The notes: generated by a model not told the origin, from the sequence alone. Numbered from the stretch's first letter, positions 23,419 to 30,687 are shown. The stretch: DNA of 38,790 bases from Candidatus Staskawiczbacteria bacterium RIFCSPHIGHO2_02_FULL_42_22 (GCA_001820175.1 MHOT01000026.1:1-38790); one strand, 5' to 3'. Made by a program: numbers and translations.

Positions 23419-23829
23419 CTATAATAATAAATCTAAAAATTCTTCTACGGTTAATTCTGCTTGTTCAATAATTGACTTTATGGACATCACATCCAGAAAC
23501 CGCACTTAAGTTGCCGGCGGTTTGGCAGTATTGGGCGGCTTGGAGCAAAAAATTTGTGAGGCCTAGCCGTAGCTACGCCGAACAAATTTTTTGTGAAAAC
23601 TGCCCAAGATTGCCAAATCCGGCAAGACTTGGAGTGCGGTTTCAGGATGTGATGTCCATAAGGTCTTTGGATTAAGATCTTTTCTGTGAAAGGGAATGGT
23701 TACTCTTAAATGGGATTTTTCAGGGTGACGAAGTTGAACATGGCTCCCAGATTGGTGATATTCGTAAAAGCGACCTCTTTTTAATGCTCTCAATACCAAT
23801 AACGAAGGAATCCTAGGGAGTTTTGGCAT
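23419..23829 (-). pseudogene. hicA: HicA toxin gene split by a 178-bp palindromic element
   Basis: HicA is an mRNA interferase. Codons 1-57 (MPKLPRIPSLLVLRALKRGR, catalytic His in GSHVQLRH, then DLNPKTL) are followed by the element, then in the same frame KSIIEQAELTVEEFLDLLL and TAG. Removing 180 bp gives a normal 76-residue HicA. In this copy and orientation the insert has TAG and TAA in frame, so translation stops after 88 residues and the C-terminal strand and helix are lost. hicB is directly upstream. Confidence 0.88.
23479..23660. mobile_element. 178-bp TA-flanked palindromic element, copy B, in hicA
   Basis: Arms TGGACATCACATCC and inverse; core 23481-23658, TA at both sides. The plus strand is open for all 60 codons (VWQYWAAWSKKFV, FCENCPRLPNPARLG); the strand used by hicA has two stops, one from a single change in the central palindrome (GGCTAGGCC). 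Confidence 0.92.
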
Positions 23830-23830
23830 A

Positions 23831-24061
23831 TTACATAGCTAATTTAATATTTTCTTTTTTTATTTTATTTACTATTATCCTATCCTTCAATAGGGCTTCA
23901 ATATAACAACGAATAGCATCCTTTGCCATTTCTCTAGCTTCTTTTAAATTATCTCCTTCCGTAACCAAACCAGGTAGATTTGGAACCGTCACCGTATACC
24001 TATCGGCGTTATTTTCAAAAACGACATCATAATGATAAATTTTTTCTATTTGATGTTTCAT
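23831..24061 (-). CDS. hicB: HicB-type antitoxin
   Basis: 76 residues with the HicB partial RNase H fold (YHYDVVFENNADRYTVTVPN, LPGLVTEGDNLKEAREMAKD, AIRCYIEALL). Antitoxin and autorepressor partner of HicA. It lacks a C-terminal helix-turn-helix or ribbon-helix-helix, so DNA binding is doubtful. One base separates it from hicA. With hicA broken, the pair is probably inactive. Confidence 0.85.
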   Translation of the reverse strand: MKHQIEKIYHYDVVFENNADRYTVTVPNLPGLVTEGDNLKEAREMAKDAIRCYIEALLKDRIIVNKIKKENIKLAM

Positions 24062-24114
24062 GTTTATAATTTTAATTTTATTCGTAATTCGCTTAAATTC
24101 GTAATTTGTAGGAT

Positions 24115-24178
24115 CATCTCGCCCGCCTTCGCTAAAGCTTCGGCGAGGCCCGTATAAAAATTGCTATTTTTATCGGGC
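24115..24178. repeat. Short GC-rich palindrome and hairpin after rpsG
   Basis: GCCCGCCTTCGCTAAAGCTT with inverse (24121-24150), then TAAAAATTGCTATTTTTA hairpin reaching into the rpsG stop. Same GC-rich type as in rplW and in the gene at 27141. Confidence 0.65.
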
Positions 24179-24634
24179 AAAGTGCGCAAAAGCTTTATTC
24201 GCCTCTGCCATTCGGTGGGTGTCTACTTTCTTTTTCATGGCGTTGCCTTCATTGTTGGCTGCGGCTATGAGTTCTTCACTCAATTTTACGGCCATGCCTT
24301 TGCCCTTTTTTGATCTGGCGGCGTCTAAAATCCATTTAATCGACAAATCCAGTTTTCTTTCTTGGCGAACTTCCATAGGCACCTGATAGGTGGCTCCCCC
24401 AACTCTCTTTGGTTTTACTTCTAATAGTGGAGATACATTTTCAATGGCTTTGTTAAAAATTTCTAGCGGTTCTTTCTGGGTTTTTTCTTTGATAATATTA
24501 AAAGAATCGTACACAATTCTTTGTGCCACGGTTTTTTTGCCATCTTTCATCACTTTATTGATAAACTGCGAAACCACCAGGTCATTGTAGACCGAGTCGG
24601 GAGATAATTTGTGTTTTTTATACGCTCGCCTCAT
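24170..24634 (-). CDS. rpsG: Small ribosomal subunit protein uS7
   Basis: 154 residues, full length: [20 protein letters not shown] to NKAFAHFAR, with [19 protein letters not shown]. Nucleates the 3' domain of 16S rRNA. Second gene after rpsL. Its 3' end is duplicated at 23299-23418 beyond hicBA. Confidence 0.97.
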   Translation of the reverse strand: MRRAYKKHKLSPDSVYNDLVVSQFINKVMKDGKKTVAQRIVYDSFNIIKEKTQKEPLEIFNKAIENVSPLLEVKPKRVGGATYQVPMEVRQERKLDLSIKWILDAARSKKGKGMAVKLSEELIAAANNEGNAMKKKVDTHRMAEANKAFAHFAR

Positions 24635-24644
24635 GGCTCGCTAA

Positions 24645-24742
24645 AGCGATCCCAATCTACGAATAACATCCTAATGATCCTAATACGTTACGACGCTATT
24701 CGGAACATTCGGATGCAAATTCGGATTATTCGGATCGCTGAC
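24645..24742. repeat. Intergenic foldback between rpsL and rpsG
   Basis: GCGATCCCAATCTACGAATA and CGGATTATTCGGATCGC arms; centre AATACGTTACGACGCTATTC. Units of about 8-9 bp. Confidence 0.8.
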
Positions 24743-24745
24743 TAA

Positions 24746-25156
24746 TTATTTTTTTAACTTGGTGCCATACCTGCTCCTTCCCTGTTTTCTATTTTCAACT
24801 CCCGTGGTATCTAAAATGCCTCGGACAATGTGGTAACGAACTCCCGGTAAATCCTTAACCCTTCCACCACGGATTAATACCACGCTGTGTTCTTGTAAAT
24901 TGTGGCCTTCTCCGGGAATATAGGCCGTTACTTCCATGCCATTTGACAACTTCACCCTGGCCACTTTTCTTAAGGCCGAGTTTGGTTTTCTTGGGGTTTG
25001 AGTGAAGACCTTCAAGCATACTCCTCGTTTAAATGGAGAAGGATAAATAGAAGGCCGGTTTTGCAAAGCATTAAAACCGTAATGCAAAGCCACGCCTTTC
25101 TTTTTGGCTTTTACTGACTTTCTGGGTTTTTTAATTAATTGACGAATGGTAGGCAC
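24746..25156 (-). CDS. rpsL: Small ribosomal subunit protein uS12
   Basis: 136 residues, decoding-centre protein. [20 protein letters not shown] and [16 protein letters not shown] are intact; the Lys of TPRKPNS is wild type for streptomycin sensitivity in the family. First gene of the str part; promoter at 25309-25337. Confidence 0.98.
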   Translation of the reverse strand: MPTIRQLIKKPRKSVKAKKKGVALHYGFNALQNRPSIYPSPFKRGVCLKVFTQTPRKPNSALRKVARVKLSNGMEVTAYIPGEGHNLQEHSVVLIRGGRVKDLPGVRYHIVRGILDTTGVENRKQGRSRYGTKLKK

Positions 25157-25160
25157 AACT

Positions 25161-25264
25161 CTAGAATCTTGAATTTAGTATCTGGTATCTTGAATTGAAT
25201 ATTGAATTTGGAATTCTTAATTCCTGATTCTATTCCAGCTTCAAGATACGAGATTCCATATTCA
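25161..25264. repeat. Foldback in the rpsL leader, GAATCTT heptad class
   Basis: GAATCTTGAATTTAGTATCT against TTCAAGATACGAGATTCCAT. It lies between promoter and rpsL, so it is in the leader RNA. Confidence 0.88.
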
Positions 25265-25308
25265 GTCAGCAGATAAAATAATAAAGCGCAATGCGCTCAA
25301 TAGTTAAG

Positions 25309-25337
25309 AGTGTATCAGAAAAGAAACAGACAGTCAA
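25309..25337 (-). promoter_or_regulatory. Promoter of the rpsL operon
   Basis: On the minus strand TTGACT, 17 bp, TACACT. AGCGCATTGCGCT hairpin and a T-rich stretch follow, possibly an attenuator or the terminator of the upstream protease gene. Confidence 0.7.
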
Positions 25338-25346
25338 TATTTGGCC

Positions 25347-25973
25347 CTACATTCCCGTAATAACACCAAATAACAGGCCGGTAACAGTCCCAAGACCCTG
25401 CAAAACGCCAAAGAAAATAAGGAAGATCAAAATAAAAATTCCGTACTGGCTTAAAAAGGTTTTCAGATACTCGAATTGATATGGGATAAATTTAAATAAT
25501 ATCCACGAACCATCAAGGGGCGGAATAGGAATTAAATTAAATATGGCCAAGATAATATTAATCTGGACAATAAAAGAAAATACGATCAGCATGCCCGGAA
25601 CCACTGTGAAAAAATCGGAAATATTGATAATGCGTATTAATAACCCAAAAAACAGCGCCAGTGCAATATTGGTTAAGGGGCCCGCGATGGAAACCTTCAG
25701 CCCCCCCCAGGCCTGATCCTTAAAGTTATAAGGGTTAATTGGCACGGGCCTGGCCCATCCTACAACAAAAGGGCTGCCGGCAATAAATAATAACAGGGGT
25801 AAGATAACGGACCCGAACGGATCTAGGTGCTTTAAGGGGTTTAAGGTTAAACGCCCGGCATATTTGGCGGTAGGATCCCCCAGCGAATAAGCAACATAGC
25901 CATGAGCCAATTCGTGGATAATAACCGAAAATAACAGTACGATTAATGAAAGAATGGTGATAAGAATGTCCAT
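25347..25973 (-). CDS. Site-2 protease family (M50) membrane metalloprotease
   Basis: 208 residues with several membrane segments. Zinc motif HELAH (residues about 19-23) in the first segment and the second motif NLIPIPPLDGS carrying the third ligand Asp. It is the short SpoIVFB/YwhC-like type without a PDZ domain. Likely cleaves membrane proteins; substrate unknown. The stop is next to the rpsL promoter. Confidence 0.92.
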   Translation of the reverse strand: MDILITILSLIVLLFSVIIHELAHGYVAYSLGDPTAKYAGRLTLNPLKHLDPFGSVILPLLLFIAGSPFVVGWARPVPINPYNFKDQAWGGLKVSIAGPLTNIALALFFGLLIRIINISDFFTVVPGMLIVFSFIVQINIILAIFNLIPIPPLDGSWILFKFIPYQFEYLKTFLSQYGIFILIFLIFFGVLQGLGTVTGLLFGVITGM

Positions 25974-25974
25974 A

Positions 25975-26176
25975 AATTGAATTTGAAATTTACAATTTGA
26001 AATTTGAAATTAGTAAGTATCAATATTTTAACAAAGCAAAATCTTGATAGATTTACATTATTTATAGCAGATATTGCAAAAAAGTGAAATATACGATATA
26101 GTGTTATTATTGTAATTTCAAATTCGACAATTTCAAATTGATTTCAAATTGTAAATTTCAAATTTCAAATTCAAAA
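25975..26176. repeat. Foldback with AAATTTG heptads, containing the rpmB promoter
   Basis: TTTGAAATTTACAATTTGAA on the left and TTTCAAATTTCAAATTC on the right in 7-bp steps, about 120 bp apart. The spacer holds the plus promoter of rpmB. Confidence 0.8.
26074..26102 (+). promoter_or_regulatory. Promoter of rpmB
   Basis: TTGCAA, 17 bp, TATAGT. Confidence 0.6.
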
Positions 26177-26178
26177 AC

Positions 26179-26364
26179 GTGGCTTCAAAAATTTGTTCAA
26201 TCTGTGCTAAAAAATCAGGAGTGTCTTGGTCTTTGGTTAAATTACGCGGAAAATACAACCCCACCCAAAAAATTCGCAAGTACCCCAATCTACAATGGAC
26301 TCGCACTCTTGCGGGCCAACGCGTTTTAGCTTGCGCCAAATGCATAAAAGCGATGGCAAAATAG
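26179..26364 (+). CDS. rpmB: Large ribosomal subunit protein bL28
   Basis: 61 residues with GTG start (MASKICSICAKKSGVSWSLV). Two Cys pairs, CSIC and CAKC, form the zinc site of this type; RKYPNLQWTRTLAGQRVLAC is the conserved part. It is a lone plus-strand gene. The TAG stop is created by the left TA-G end of a palindromic element (26362-26581) inserted exactly at the original stop. Confidence 0.9.
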   Translation: MASKICSICAKKSGVSWSLVKLRGKYNPTQKIRKYPNLQWTRTLAGQRVLACAKCIKAMAK

Positions 26365-26581
26365 CTGTGAATTACCAAACCCCTCGGAGCTATTTTTTTC
26401 AGATTTTGAGTCAGAAATTTGATAGAATTTTCAGCCCTACCCAAAGGGCCCAAAGATGGGAAAATTTACTGTGGTAAATTTGCCCACATCTTAACCTAAA
26501 AATTCTAGCGAATGTATGGCCAAAATCTGGGAAAAAGAGTCCGAAACTCTTTTAACATGGGGGTTTCGTAATTCACAGCTA
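26362..26581. mobile_element. 216-bp TA-flanked palindromic element at the rpmB stop
   Basis: Arms GCTGTGAATTAC and GTAATTCACAGC with AAACCCC/GGGGTTT further in; TA on both sides. The interior has GATAGAATTTTCAG, also found in the element at 32734-32895. Removal would restore AAA TAA. Confidence 0.8.
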
Positions 26582-26606
26582 AATAGGGGTCTGACACGTT
26601 GCCGCC

Positions 26607-26631
26607 AAAAAACGCCCTAAGGCGTTTTTTT
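26607..26631 (+). terminator. Terminator of rpmB
   Basis: AAAAAACGCC CTAA GGCGTTTTTT stem and T run; now 240 bp from the gene because of the inserted element. Confidence 0.88.
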
Positions 26632-26704
26632 GGTATATCCATGGCGTCCGTAAAACCCACGTTTTATATCATCAACATGGAGTAACATAGAAGCGCCCCT
26701 GAAA

Positions 26705-26735
26705 CAAAAAAATCAACTGAACATTGATTTTTTTG
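26705..26735 (-). terminator. Terminator of the 6S-like RNA
   Basis: AAAAAAATCAA / TTGATTTTTTT stem with a 7-base loop; it directly follows the rod-like RNA on the minus strand and can work both ways. Confidence 0.8.
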
Positions 26736-26737
26736 TT

Positions 26738-26871
26738 GCTCTGATTTCCTGATACTAAGATTTCTATGAAAAATCTAAGTGGGTGTTCGCAAGTCCCAAG
26801 CCACGGCCGGGACAAATATTGAACTCCCTTAAAAATGATAATATAGAATCTTTATTGGAAAAGTCAGAGCT
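26738..26871 (-). ncRNA. ssrS: Candidate 6S RNA
   Basis: No ORF. The two ends pair (GCTCTGACTTTTCC with GGAAATCAGAGC), followed inward by AAGATTCTAT with ATAGAAATCTT, an open stretch of about 14 bases on each side, then GGGAGTTC with GAACACCC and an inner GTCCC/GGGAC stem. This long rod with a central bubble is the 6S RNA architecture. A promoter lies 7 bases before the start and a terminator follows. The family call is inference; an unrelated structured RNA remains possible. Confidence 0.6.
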
Positions 26872-26877
26872 ACTTAC

Positions 26878-26906
26878 ATTTTAACTTTTTCAAAAAACCA
26901 GGTCAA
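26878..26906 (-). promoter_or_regulatory. Promoter of the 6S-like RNA
   Basis: On the minus strand TTGACC, 17 bp, TAAAAT. Confidence 0.7.
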
Positions 26907-26926
26907 GCCCAATTATCCACAAGTCC

Positions 26927-27145
26927 TTATAATGCGAATCTCGTTTGGCAATCGGAGTTAGTTGCGGCAGAATTTTGCCGCCAGGTTCGGAAAAATTTTT
27001 AGGCGTAGCTTGCCTACGACGAGCACATTTTTACCAAGCTTTGCGGAAAAATTATCCGCAAATAACCCGCCAAAAGGCGAGGATCGCCCCTCTTGGGCGG
27101 CCCGAAACTCTTTTACATTTTTGCCAAACGAGATTCGCATTTATA
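26927..27145. mobile_element. 209-bp palindromic element at the end of gene 27141
   Basis: Arms ATGCGAATCTCGTTTGGC and inverse, flanked by TTATA on both sides. The centre AGGCGTAGCTTGCCTACGAC resembles the centre of the 178-bp elements, and an inner CCGCCAAAAGGCGAGGATCG palindrome resembles the insert at 17010. The TAA stop of the neighbouring gene is kept. Confidence 0.8.
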
Positions 27146-28241
27146 GTTCAAGTACGCCTACTAATTGTTTTATCAACGACACTACCACCGGCGGAGGCAT
27201 TAAGCTATTAGAAGCTACTCCCTGATCATCTAACACTTCCCAGGACTTTTGTAAAACTTCAACTTTTCCAGAGGATTCATTAAAAGTGTAATGATACTCC
27301 GGCGTAATTTCATAGTCATCGGCAAATTCAGTGGTTTTTTCTTTAGGAATTGAGTTTCGTAGTAGAATTTTTGATATGCCATGCATAGCTTGGATTTGAC
27401 TCATGAGCAGTTCATCTTTTTCTAAACGGGAACGAATCGGCTCAATACCCTGCAAATCCCCTTCCTTGGTAACCATTCTTGGGCCCGCACCCTCCTTTGC
27501 CAATGCTTCGGCGGGCAGGCACGCCGGATTGTCGCACATTAGGTAAAATTGATTTTTCTCTTTGTCGTACTGAACATTTTTTGTCGGCAATAACTTTACG
27601 TTGCGGGAAGTATTGCACTGCGGGCAAATCACACGGTATTTTATGCGCTCATCAATAATATTGGTTGGCACATCAATGAGCACAAAAATATCCGGGTCGT
27701 TTCGATAATCAACCAAATGCTTGAAAAATAATGAATAAGAAACCTGATCGACATCGCGCGGGAATCCGTCAATAAAAATGGCTTTTTTACCAAGCCGTGT
27801 AATTTCTTTTTCTACGAGCGCCAGAATTAATTCCGATGGCAACAGCACCTTAGTGGACCGCTCTTCCATGGCCGTTATAAGCTCTGGCAGTGGTTTGGGC
27901 CCCCGATATTTTTTTTGCAAAAATTCCACCAGTTCCTGTTTTTTTACCGGATCTTTTAAAACTTCATCGAATGAGCGGATTAAGTCCCCCACTGATAAAT
28001 GCTCTACTCTTTCAGGACTAATAATTTCTTTAAACATTTTGGAATACGTTCCCTTCCCCGAAGATTTTTTTCCTAAAAGATAGACAATAAACGTGTTATT
28101 TTTCAAATAATCCTGCAGTTTTTTAATTTCCGGCCCCGCCTTGTATTCAAAATACTCCCGACGCCTGTTGGCATCGGTTAAGTCAAAGGTCTTGCCTTCA
28201 GAAGTTTTAGTACTAAAGATTGGAAATTCGATGTCTTTCAT
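27141..28241 (-). CDS. Adenylate-kinase-like protein, long form
   Basis: 366 residues. After a 45-residue N-terminal extension come the P-loop GKKSSGKGTYS (about 57-67), FIDGFPRD, and a LID with two Cys pairs (CPQC and CDNPAC) that may bind zinc. The C-terminal 80 residues are an extra helix-rich part. LPAEALAKEGAG in the LID is encoded by a GC-rich palindromic insert (27491-27519). Probably a nucleoside monophosphate kinase; its difference in role from adk at 2880 is unknown. The stop touches a palindromic element. Confidence 0.85.
   Translation of the reverse strand: MKDIEFPIFSTKTSEGKTFDLTDANRRREYFEYKAGPEIKKLQDYLKNNTFIVYLLGKKSSGKGTYSKMFKEIISPERVEHLSVGDLIRSFDEVLKDPVKKQELVEFLQKKYRGPKPLPELITAMEERSTKVLLPSELILALVEKEITRLGKKAIFIDGFPRDVDQVSYSLFFKHLVDYRNDPDIFVLIDVPTNIIDERIKYRVICPQCNTSRNVKLLPTKNVQYDKEKNQFYLMCDNPACLPAEALAKEGAGPRMVTKEGDLQGIEPIRSRLEKDELLMSQIQAMHGISKILLRNSIPKEKTTEFADDYEITPEYHYTFNESSGKVEVLQKSWEVLDDQGVASNSLMPPPVVVSLIKQLVGVLEL
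27491..27519. repeat. Short GC-rich palindrome inside gene 27141
   Basis: CCTTTGCCAATGCTTCGGCG with inverse; translated in frame as PAEALAKEG next to the second Cys pair of the LID. Confidence 0.6.
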
Positions 28242-28245
28242 TACC

Positions 28246-28355
28246 TTGAATCTTGAATCTTGAATCTGGAATCTTGTATCTTGAATTGAATAACTGAATG
28301 TGGAATTCTGGATTCCTTATTCTATTCCAGCTTCAAGATACGAGATTCTAGATTC
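28246..28355. repeat. Intergenic foldback, GAATCTT heptad class
   Basis: GAATCTTGAATCTTGAATCT against TTCAAGATACGAGATTCTAG, regular 7-bp steps. Confidence 0.9.
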
Positions 28356-29244
28356 ATTTTATCACTTTTATATTCTCTCCATCGCTCAAAATTTCCACCG
28401 TTCCCTGCTCATCCGTCCTTAACGTGGTTATACCAAAATTCTGTAATCTTTGCAAAACTTCGATAGCTGGATGCCCGTAGGTATTTTTTGCGCCAACGGA
28501 AATAACTGCCAGATCAGGATGCACTGCTTCCAAAAAATTTTCTGACGTTGAAAACCGCGACCCATGGTGGGCCACCTTCAATACATCTGAAGTTAATGTC
28601 GCCTCGCCTTTTACCAATGCCTCTTCAACCACACTTGAAACATCGGCAGTAAATAAAAAAGAATTTTTACCGTAGGTTAGCCGGCTTACAATACCCGTAT
28701 CATTATCTTCATTTTTGGGCCGGGCGTCCCGGCCTTCTATGTTAATAAAAGGATGCAAAGTTTCAATGGCTACCTTGTCGTTTTTTATTTGGTCGCCAGC
28801 TTTGGTAATAATGATTTTTGTCCCCTGTTTTTTGGCTTTTTCCAACAGCGTAAGCCATACTTGGTATTGCTCTCCGCCGCGCACGACACCGTTCCATATA
28901 ATATAGTCCACCTTATACTTTTTTAAAACGTAGAGCAGTCCGTTTAGGTGATCAGCGTCGGGGTGGGTTAACATGACCACGTCTAAGTGGCGCTGCCAGA
29001 AGGGTAATAGTTTGTGTAATTTACTCATTACCATAGCGTCTACTCCGCCATCAATGATAATGTGGCGCATACTGGGAGTTTCTATAAAAATGGAGTCACC
29101 CTGGCCGATATCTAATACCCGCACTTTTAAATGGCGGGGAAGAGCCAATATCCAAACCTGCTGCCAAATAAATATGTTTAACAATAATAAAACAGTTATT
29201 GCTCCCAAACATATTTTTTGTCTTGTGGTAAAAAAATTTTCCAT
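28354..29244 (-). CDS. ComEC/Rec2-type metallo-beta-lactamase-fold hydrolase
   Basis: 296 residues: one N-terminal membrane segment (about 13-32), then an MBL domain outside the membrane. VRVLDIGQGDSIFIETP, the metal motif THPDADHLNG and KVAHHGSRFS are the ComEC C-terminal signatures. The channel domain of full ComEC is absent, so it may be a free nuclease acting with a separate channel, or a different phosphodiesterase. Confidence 0.88.
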   Translation of the reverse strand: MENFFTTRQKICLGAITVLLLLNIFIWQQVWILALPRHLKVRVLDIGQGDSIFIETPSMRHIIIDGGVDAMVMSKLHKLLPFWQRHLDVVMLTHPDADHLNGLLYVLKKYKVDYIIWNGVVRGGEQYQVWLTLLEKAKKQGTKIIITKAGDQIKNDKVAIETLHPFINIEGRDARPKNEDNDTGIVSRLTYGKNSFLFTADVSSVVEEALVKGEATLTSDVLKVAHHGSRFSTSENFLEAVHPDLAVISVGAKNTYGHPAIEVLQRLQNFGITTLRTDEQGTVEILSDGENIKVIK

Positions 29245-29246
29245 AG

Positions 29247-29276
29247 AAAATGGCGGGCCCGCGGGCCCGCCATTTT
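29247..29276. terminator. Perfect 30-bp palindrome between two genes
   Basis: AAAATGGCGGGCCCG followed by its exact inverse. It ends two bases before the ATG of the ComEC-type gene and follows the DUF5679 stop. A bidirectional terminator is likely, but the place so close to a start codon also suggests a translation block. Confidence 0.6.
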
Positions 29277-29287
29277 AAATACGTTTT

Positions 29288-29452
29288 CTACTTTTTTGCT
29301 CCCATAATCCTAAACATCTTGGTACCGCATTTTTCGCACGTACCGGTCATTGCTCGCCTTTCAGTACCCCCCTTCCCCTTCATTGCAACTTCTTTTTCAT
29401 CTTTCATAAGCCGCTTTGCTTTGCATTTTACGCAGTATGCTTCTGTCGCCAT
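29288..29452 (-). CDS. DUF5679 domain protein
   Basis: 54 residues from ATG (MATEAYCVKCKAKRLMKDEK) with CVKC and CEKCG pairs, a small zinc ribbon widely found in Patescibacteria and Chloroflexi. The track start 31 codons upstream is in the ACGCGGAATT foldback. Function unknown. Confidence 0.85.
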   Translation of the reverse strand: MATEAYCVKCKAKRLMKDEKEVAMKGKGGTERRAMTGTCEKCGTKMFRIMGAKK

Positions 29453-29454
29453 TT

Positions 29455-29542
29455 GTTTTCGCGGAATTTCACGGAATTTCACGCGGAATTCTACGGAAAC
29501 GGTTCCGCGTTGTTCTGCGTTAATTTCTGCGCGATTCAGCGA
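29455..29542. repeat. Intergenic foldback, ACGCGGAATT class
   Basis: TTCGCGGAATTTCACGGAAT against TTCTGCGTTAATTTCTGCGC, centre ACGGAAACGGTTCCGCGTTG. Confidence 0.8.
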
Positions 29543-29547
29543 CATTA

Positions 29548-29805
29548 TTAAGAGAGATGCTTTGAGACCAATTTTGTCATTTCAAACATATTCACCATTG
29601 CTTTTCCGCCAAATAACACTTTTAATTTAGCATCTGCATTAATGTTTCTTCTATTGGTGGCATCCTGTAAATTATTTTTCTTAATGTATTCCCAAAGTTT
29701 TTTTACTACCTGGCCTCTTGGCAAAGGTCCTTTACCAACTACGGCCTCTAAATCAGCAGTAAGTTGCATGGGCTTCAATAAAGCTGGATTTGCTTTTCTT
29801 GGCAT
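29548..29805 (-). CDS. SWIB/MDM2 domain protein
   Basis: 85 residues from ATG (MPRKANPALLKPMQLTADLE). The SWIB domain is complete: GKGPLPRGQVVKKLWEYIKK, NLQDATNRRNINADAKLKVL. In bacteria this domain occurs in chlamydiae, some Patescibacteria and a few others and is thought to act on chromatin or topoisomerase; the role here is unknown. Confidence 0.9.
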   Translation of the reverse strand: MPRKANPALLKPMQLTADLEAVVGKGPLPRGQVVKKLWEYIKKNNLQDATNRRNINADAKLKVLFGGKAMVNMFEMTKLVSKHLS

Positions 29806-29808
29806 ATA

Positions 29809-29884
29809 ATTCATAGAACATACAACATGGAACATGGAACAAACGAAACGGCGTTTGTTATGTGTTCTATGTTATGTGTTATGT
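29809..29884. repeat. Intergenic foldback, ATGGAAC heptad class
   Basis: AACATGGAACATGGAAC against TGTTATGTGTTCTATGTTAT, centre AACGAAACGGCGTTTGTT. In the leader of the SWIB gene. Confidence 0.88.
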
Positions 29885-29904
29885 AATTCTTATATCGACC
29901 TTGG

Positions 29905-29930
29905 TTCTTGCATCACACTAACTGCAAGAA
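29905..29930 (-). promoter_or_regulatory. Leader hairpin of the SWIB gene
   Basis: Perfect 8-bp stem TTCTTGCA/TGCAAGAA with 10-base loop, about 25 bases downstream of the promoter. No T run, so probably an RNA stability or protein-binding hairpin. Confidence 0.5.
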
Positions 29931-29953
29931 TATGATTACTAATCCTTAAGTAC

Positions 29954-29982
29954 ATTTTACCCGATAATGGTTCTAAGGTCAA
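29954..29982 (-). promoter_or_regulatory. Promoter of the SWIB gene
   Basis: On the minus strand TTGACC, 17 bp, TAAAAT. Confidence 0.65.
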
Positions 29983-29996
29983 TCATGTCAAGAACA

Positions 29997-30455
29997 TTAA
30001 CTATCAATTAGGGGTTTTTGGGTAACAGATTTTATCTTTTCCTCAAAAAAATGAATCACGTCAACATAACCCAATACACAATGCTGGCCATCCCACAAAA
30101 ATGGTACCCCGACATCCGACGGATTTAGCCCGCATATCTGGGCCTTATCAGCCAAAATGGTTACATTTTTACTGCTACCCGATATTTCCAGGGTAGTAAA
30201 TGCGAAGATTTGCTCAATATTGCTATTTTTAATAAAATCATCCACCTTGGCGCAAGGCGCGCACCCCGCTTCTTTAAATAGTATGATGCCGGATATCGAG
30301 GTATCGCTTGTTTTAAAATAAGAAGCGACGGTACCAGGCACATCACCGTAGGCAAAAAATAATACTCCCTCCAAGAAAACCAACGCCGCAATAACCAAAA
30401 AAAACAATCTGTTTTTTTGCAACCAGGATAGTAGGGCACTAGTTGGTTTTTTCAT
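29997..30455 (-). CDS. Membrane-anchored thioredoxin/glutaredoxin-like protein
   Basis: 152 residues. One membrane segment at about 16-37, then an outside domain with the redox motif CAPC (in EAGCAPCAKVDDFI) and a cis-Pro position in DVGVPFLWDG. Likely a thiol-disulfide exchange protein of the cell envelope. Two more Cys (ICGL and HCVL) may form a second pair. It overlaps the DUF5652 gene by 17 bp. Confidence 0.8.
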   Translation of the reverse strand: MKKPTSALLSWLQKNRLFFLVIAALVFLEGVLFFAYGDVPGTVASYFKTSDTSISGIILFKEAGCAPCAKVDDFIKNSNIEQIFAFTTLEISGSSKNVTILADKAQICGLNPSDVGVPFLWDGQHCVLGYVDVIHFFEEKIKSVTQKPLIDS

Positions 30456-30687
30456 CTTTTTTAACGGCCGTTGATTTTTTATTAAAATAAAAAATATAAG
30501 CCATCTCTAGTATGCCAAAAGTATTTACTACCAACATGGCAATAAACCAGTTTCTTTGCCCATTTTTTGCCGCACGCCAAAGAGCTATCCCCTTCCAGAT
30601 GAGTCCCCAAATAAGCAACACCAAAAACAGCAAGGTGTACTTTGGGTCGTTTAATATATTAATGATGGCGGTGGTTTGTGAATCCAT
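30439..30687 (-). CDS. DUF5652 family membrane protein
   Basis: 82 residues with two membrane segments (about 18-35 and 46-68) and a Lys-rich tail. LIWGLIWKGIALWRAAKNGQ and NTFGILEMAYIFYF match DUF5652 of Patescibacteria. Upstream of and overlapping the thioredoxin-like gene. Function unknown. Confidence 0.82.
   Translation of the reverse strand: MDSQTTAIINILNDPKYTLLFLVLLIWGLIWKGIALWRAAKNGQRNWFIAMLVVNTFGILEMAYIFYFNKKSTAVKKDEKTN

Noticed and set aside
23472-23675. Plus-strand ORF of 67 residues
   Set aside because: It is the sense frame of element copy B itself plus flanks; described with the element, not as a gene.
26781-26832. tRNA or tmRNA at the TGTTCGCAAGTCCC segment
   Set aside because: No acceptor stem, no CCA and no anticodon arm in the right places; the pairing pattern fits a long rod with a central bubble.
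26945-27211. Plus-strand ORF of 88 residues across the palindromic element and gene end
   Set aside because: It lies in the element and runs antisense into the kinase-like gene, without ribosome binding site or recognisable protein.
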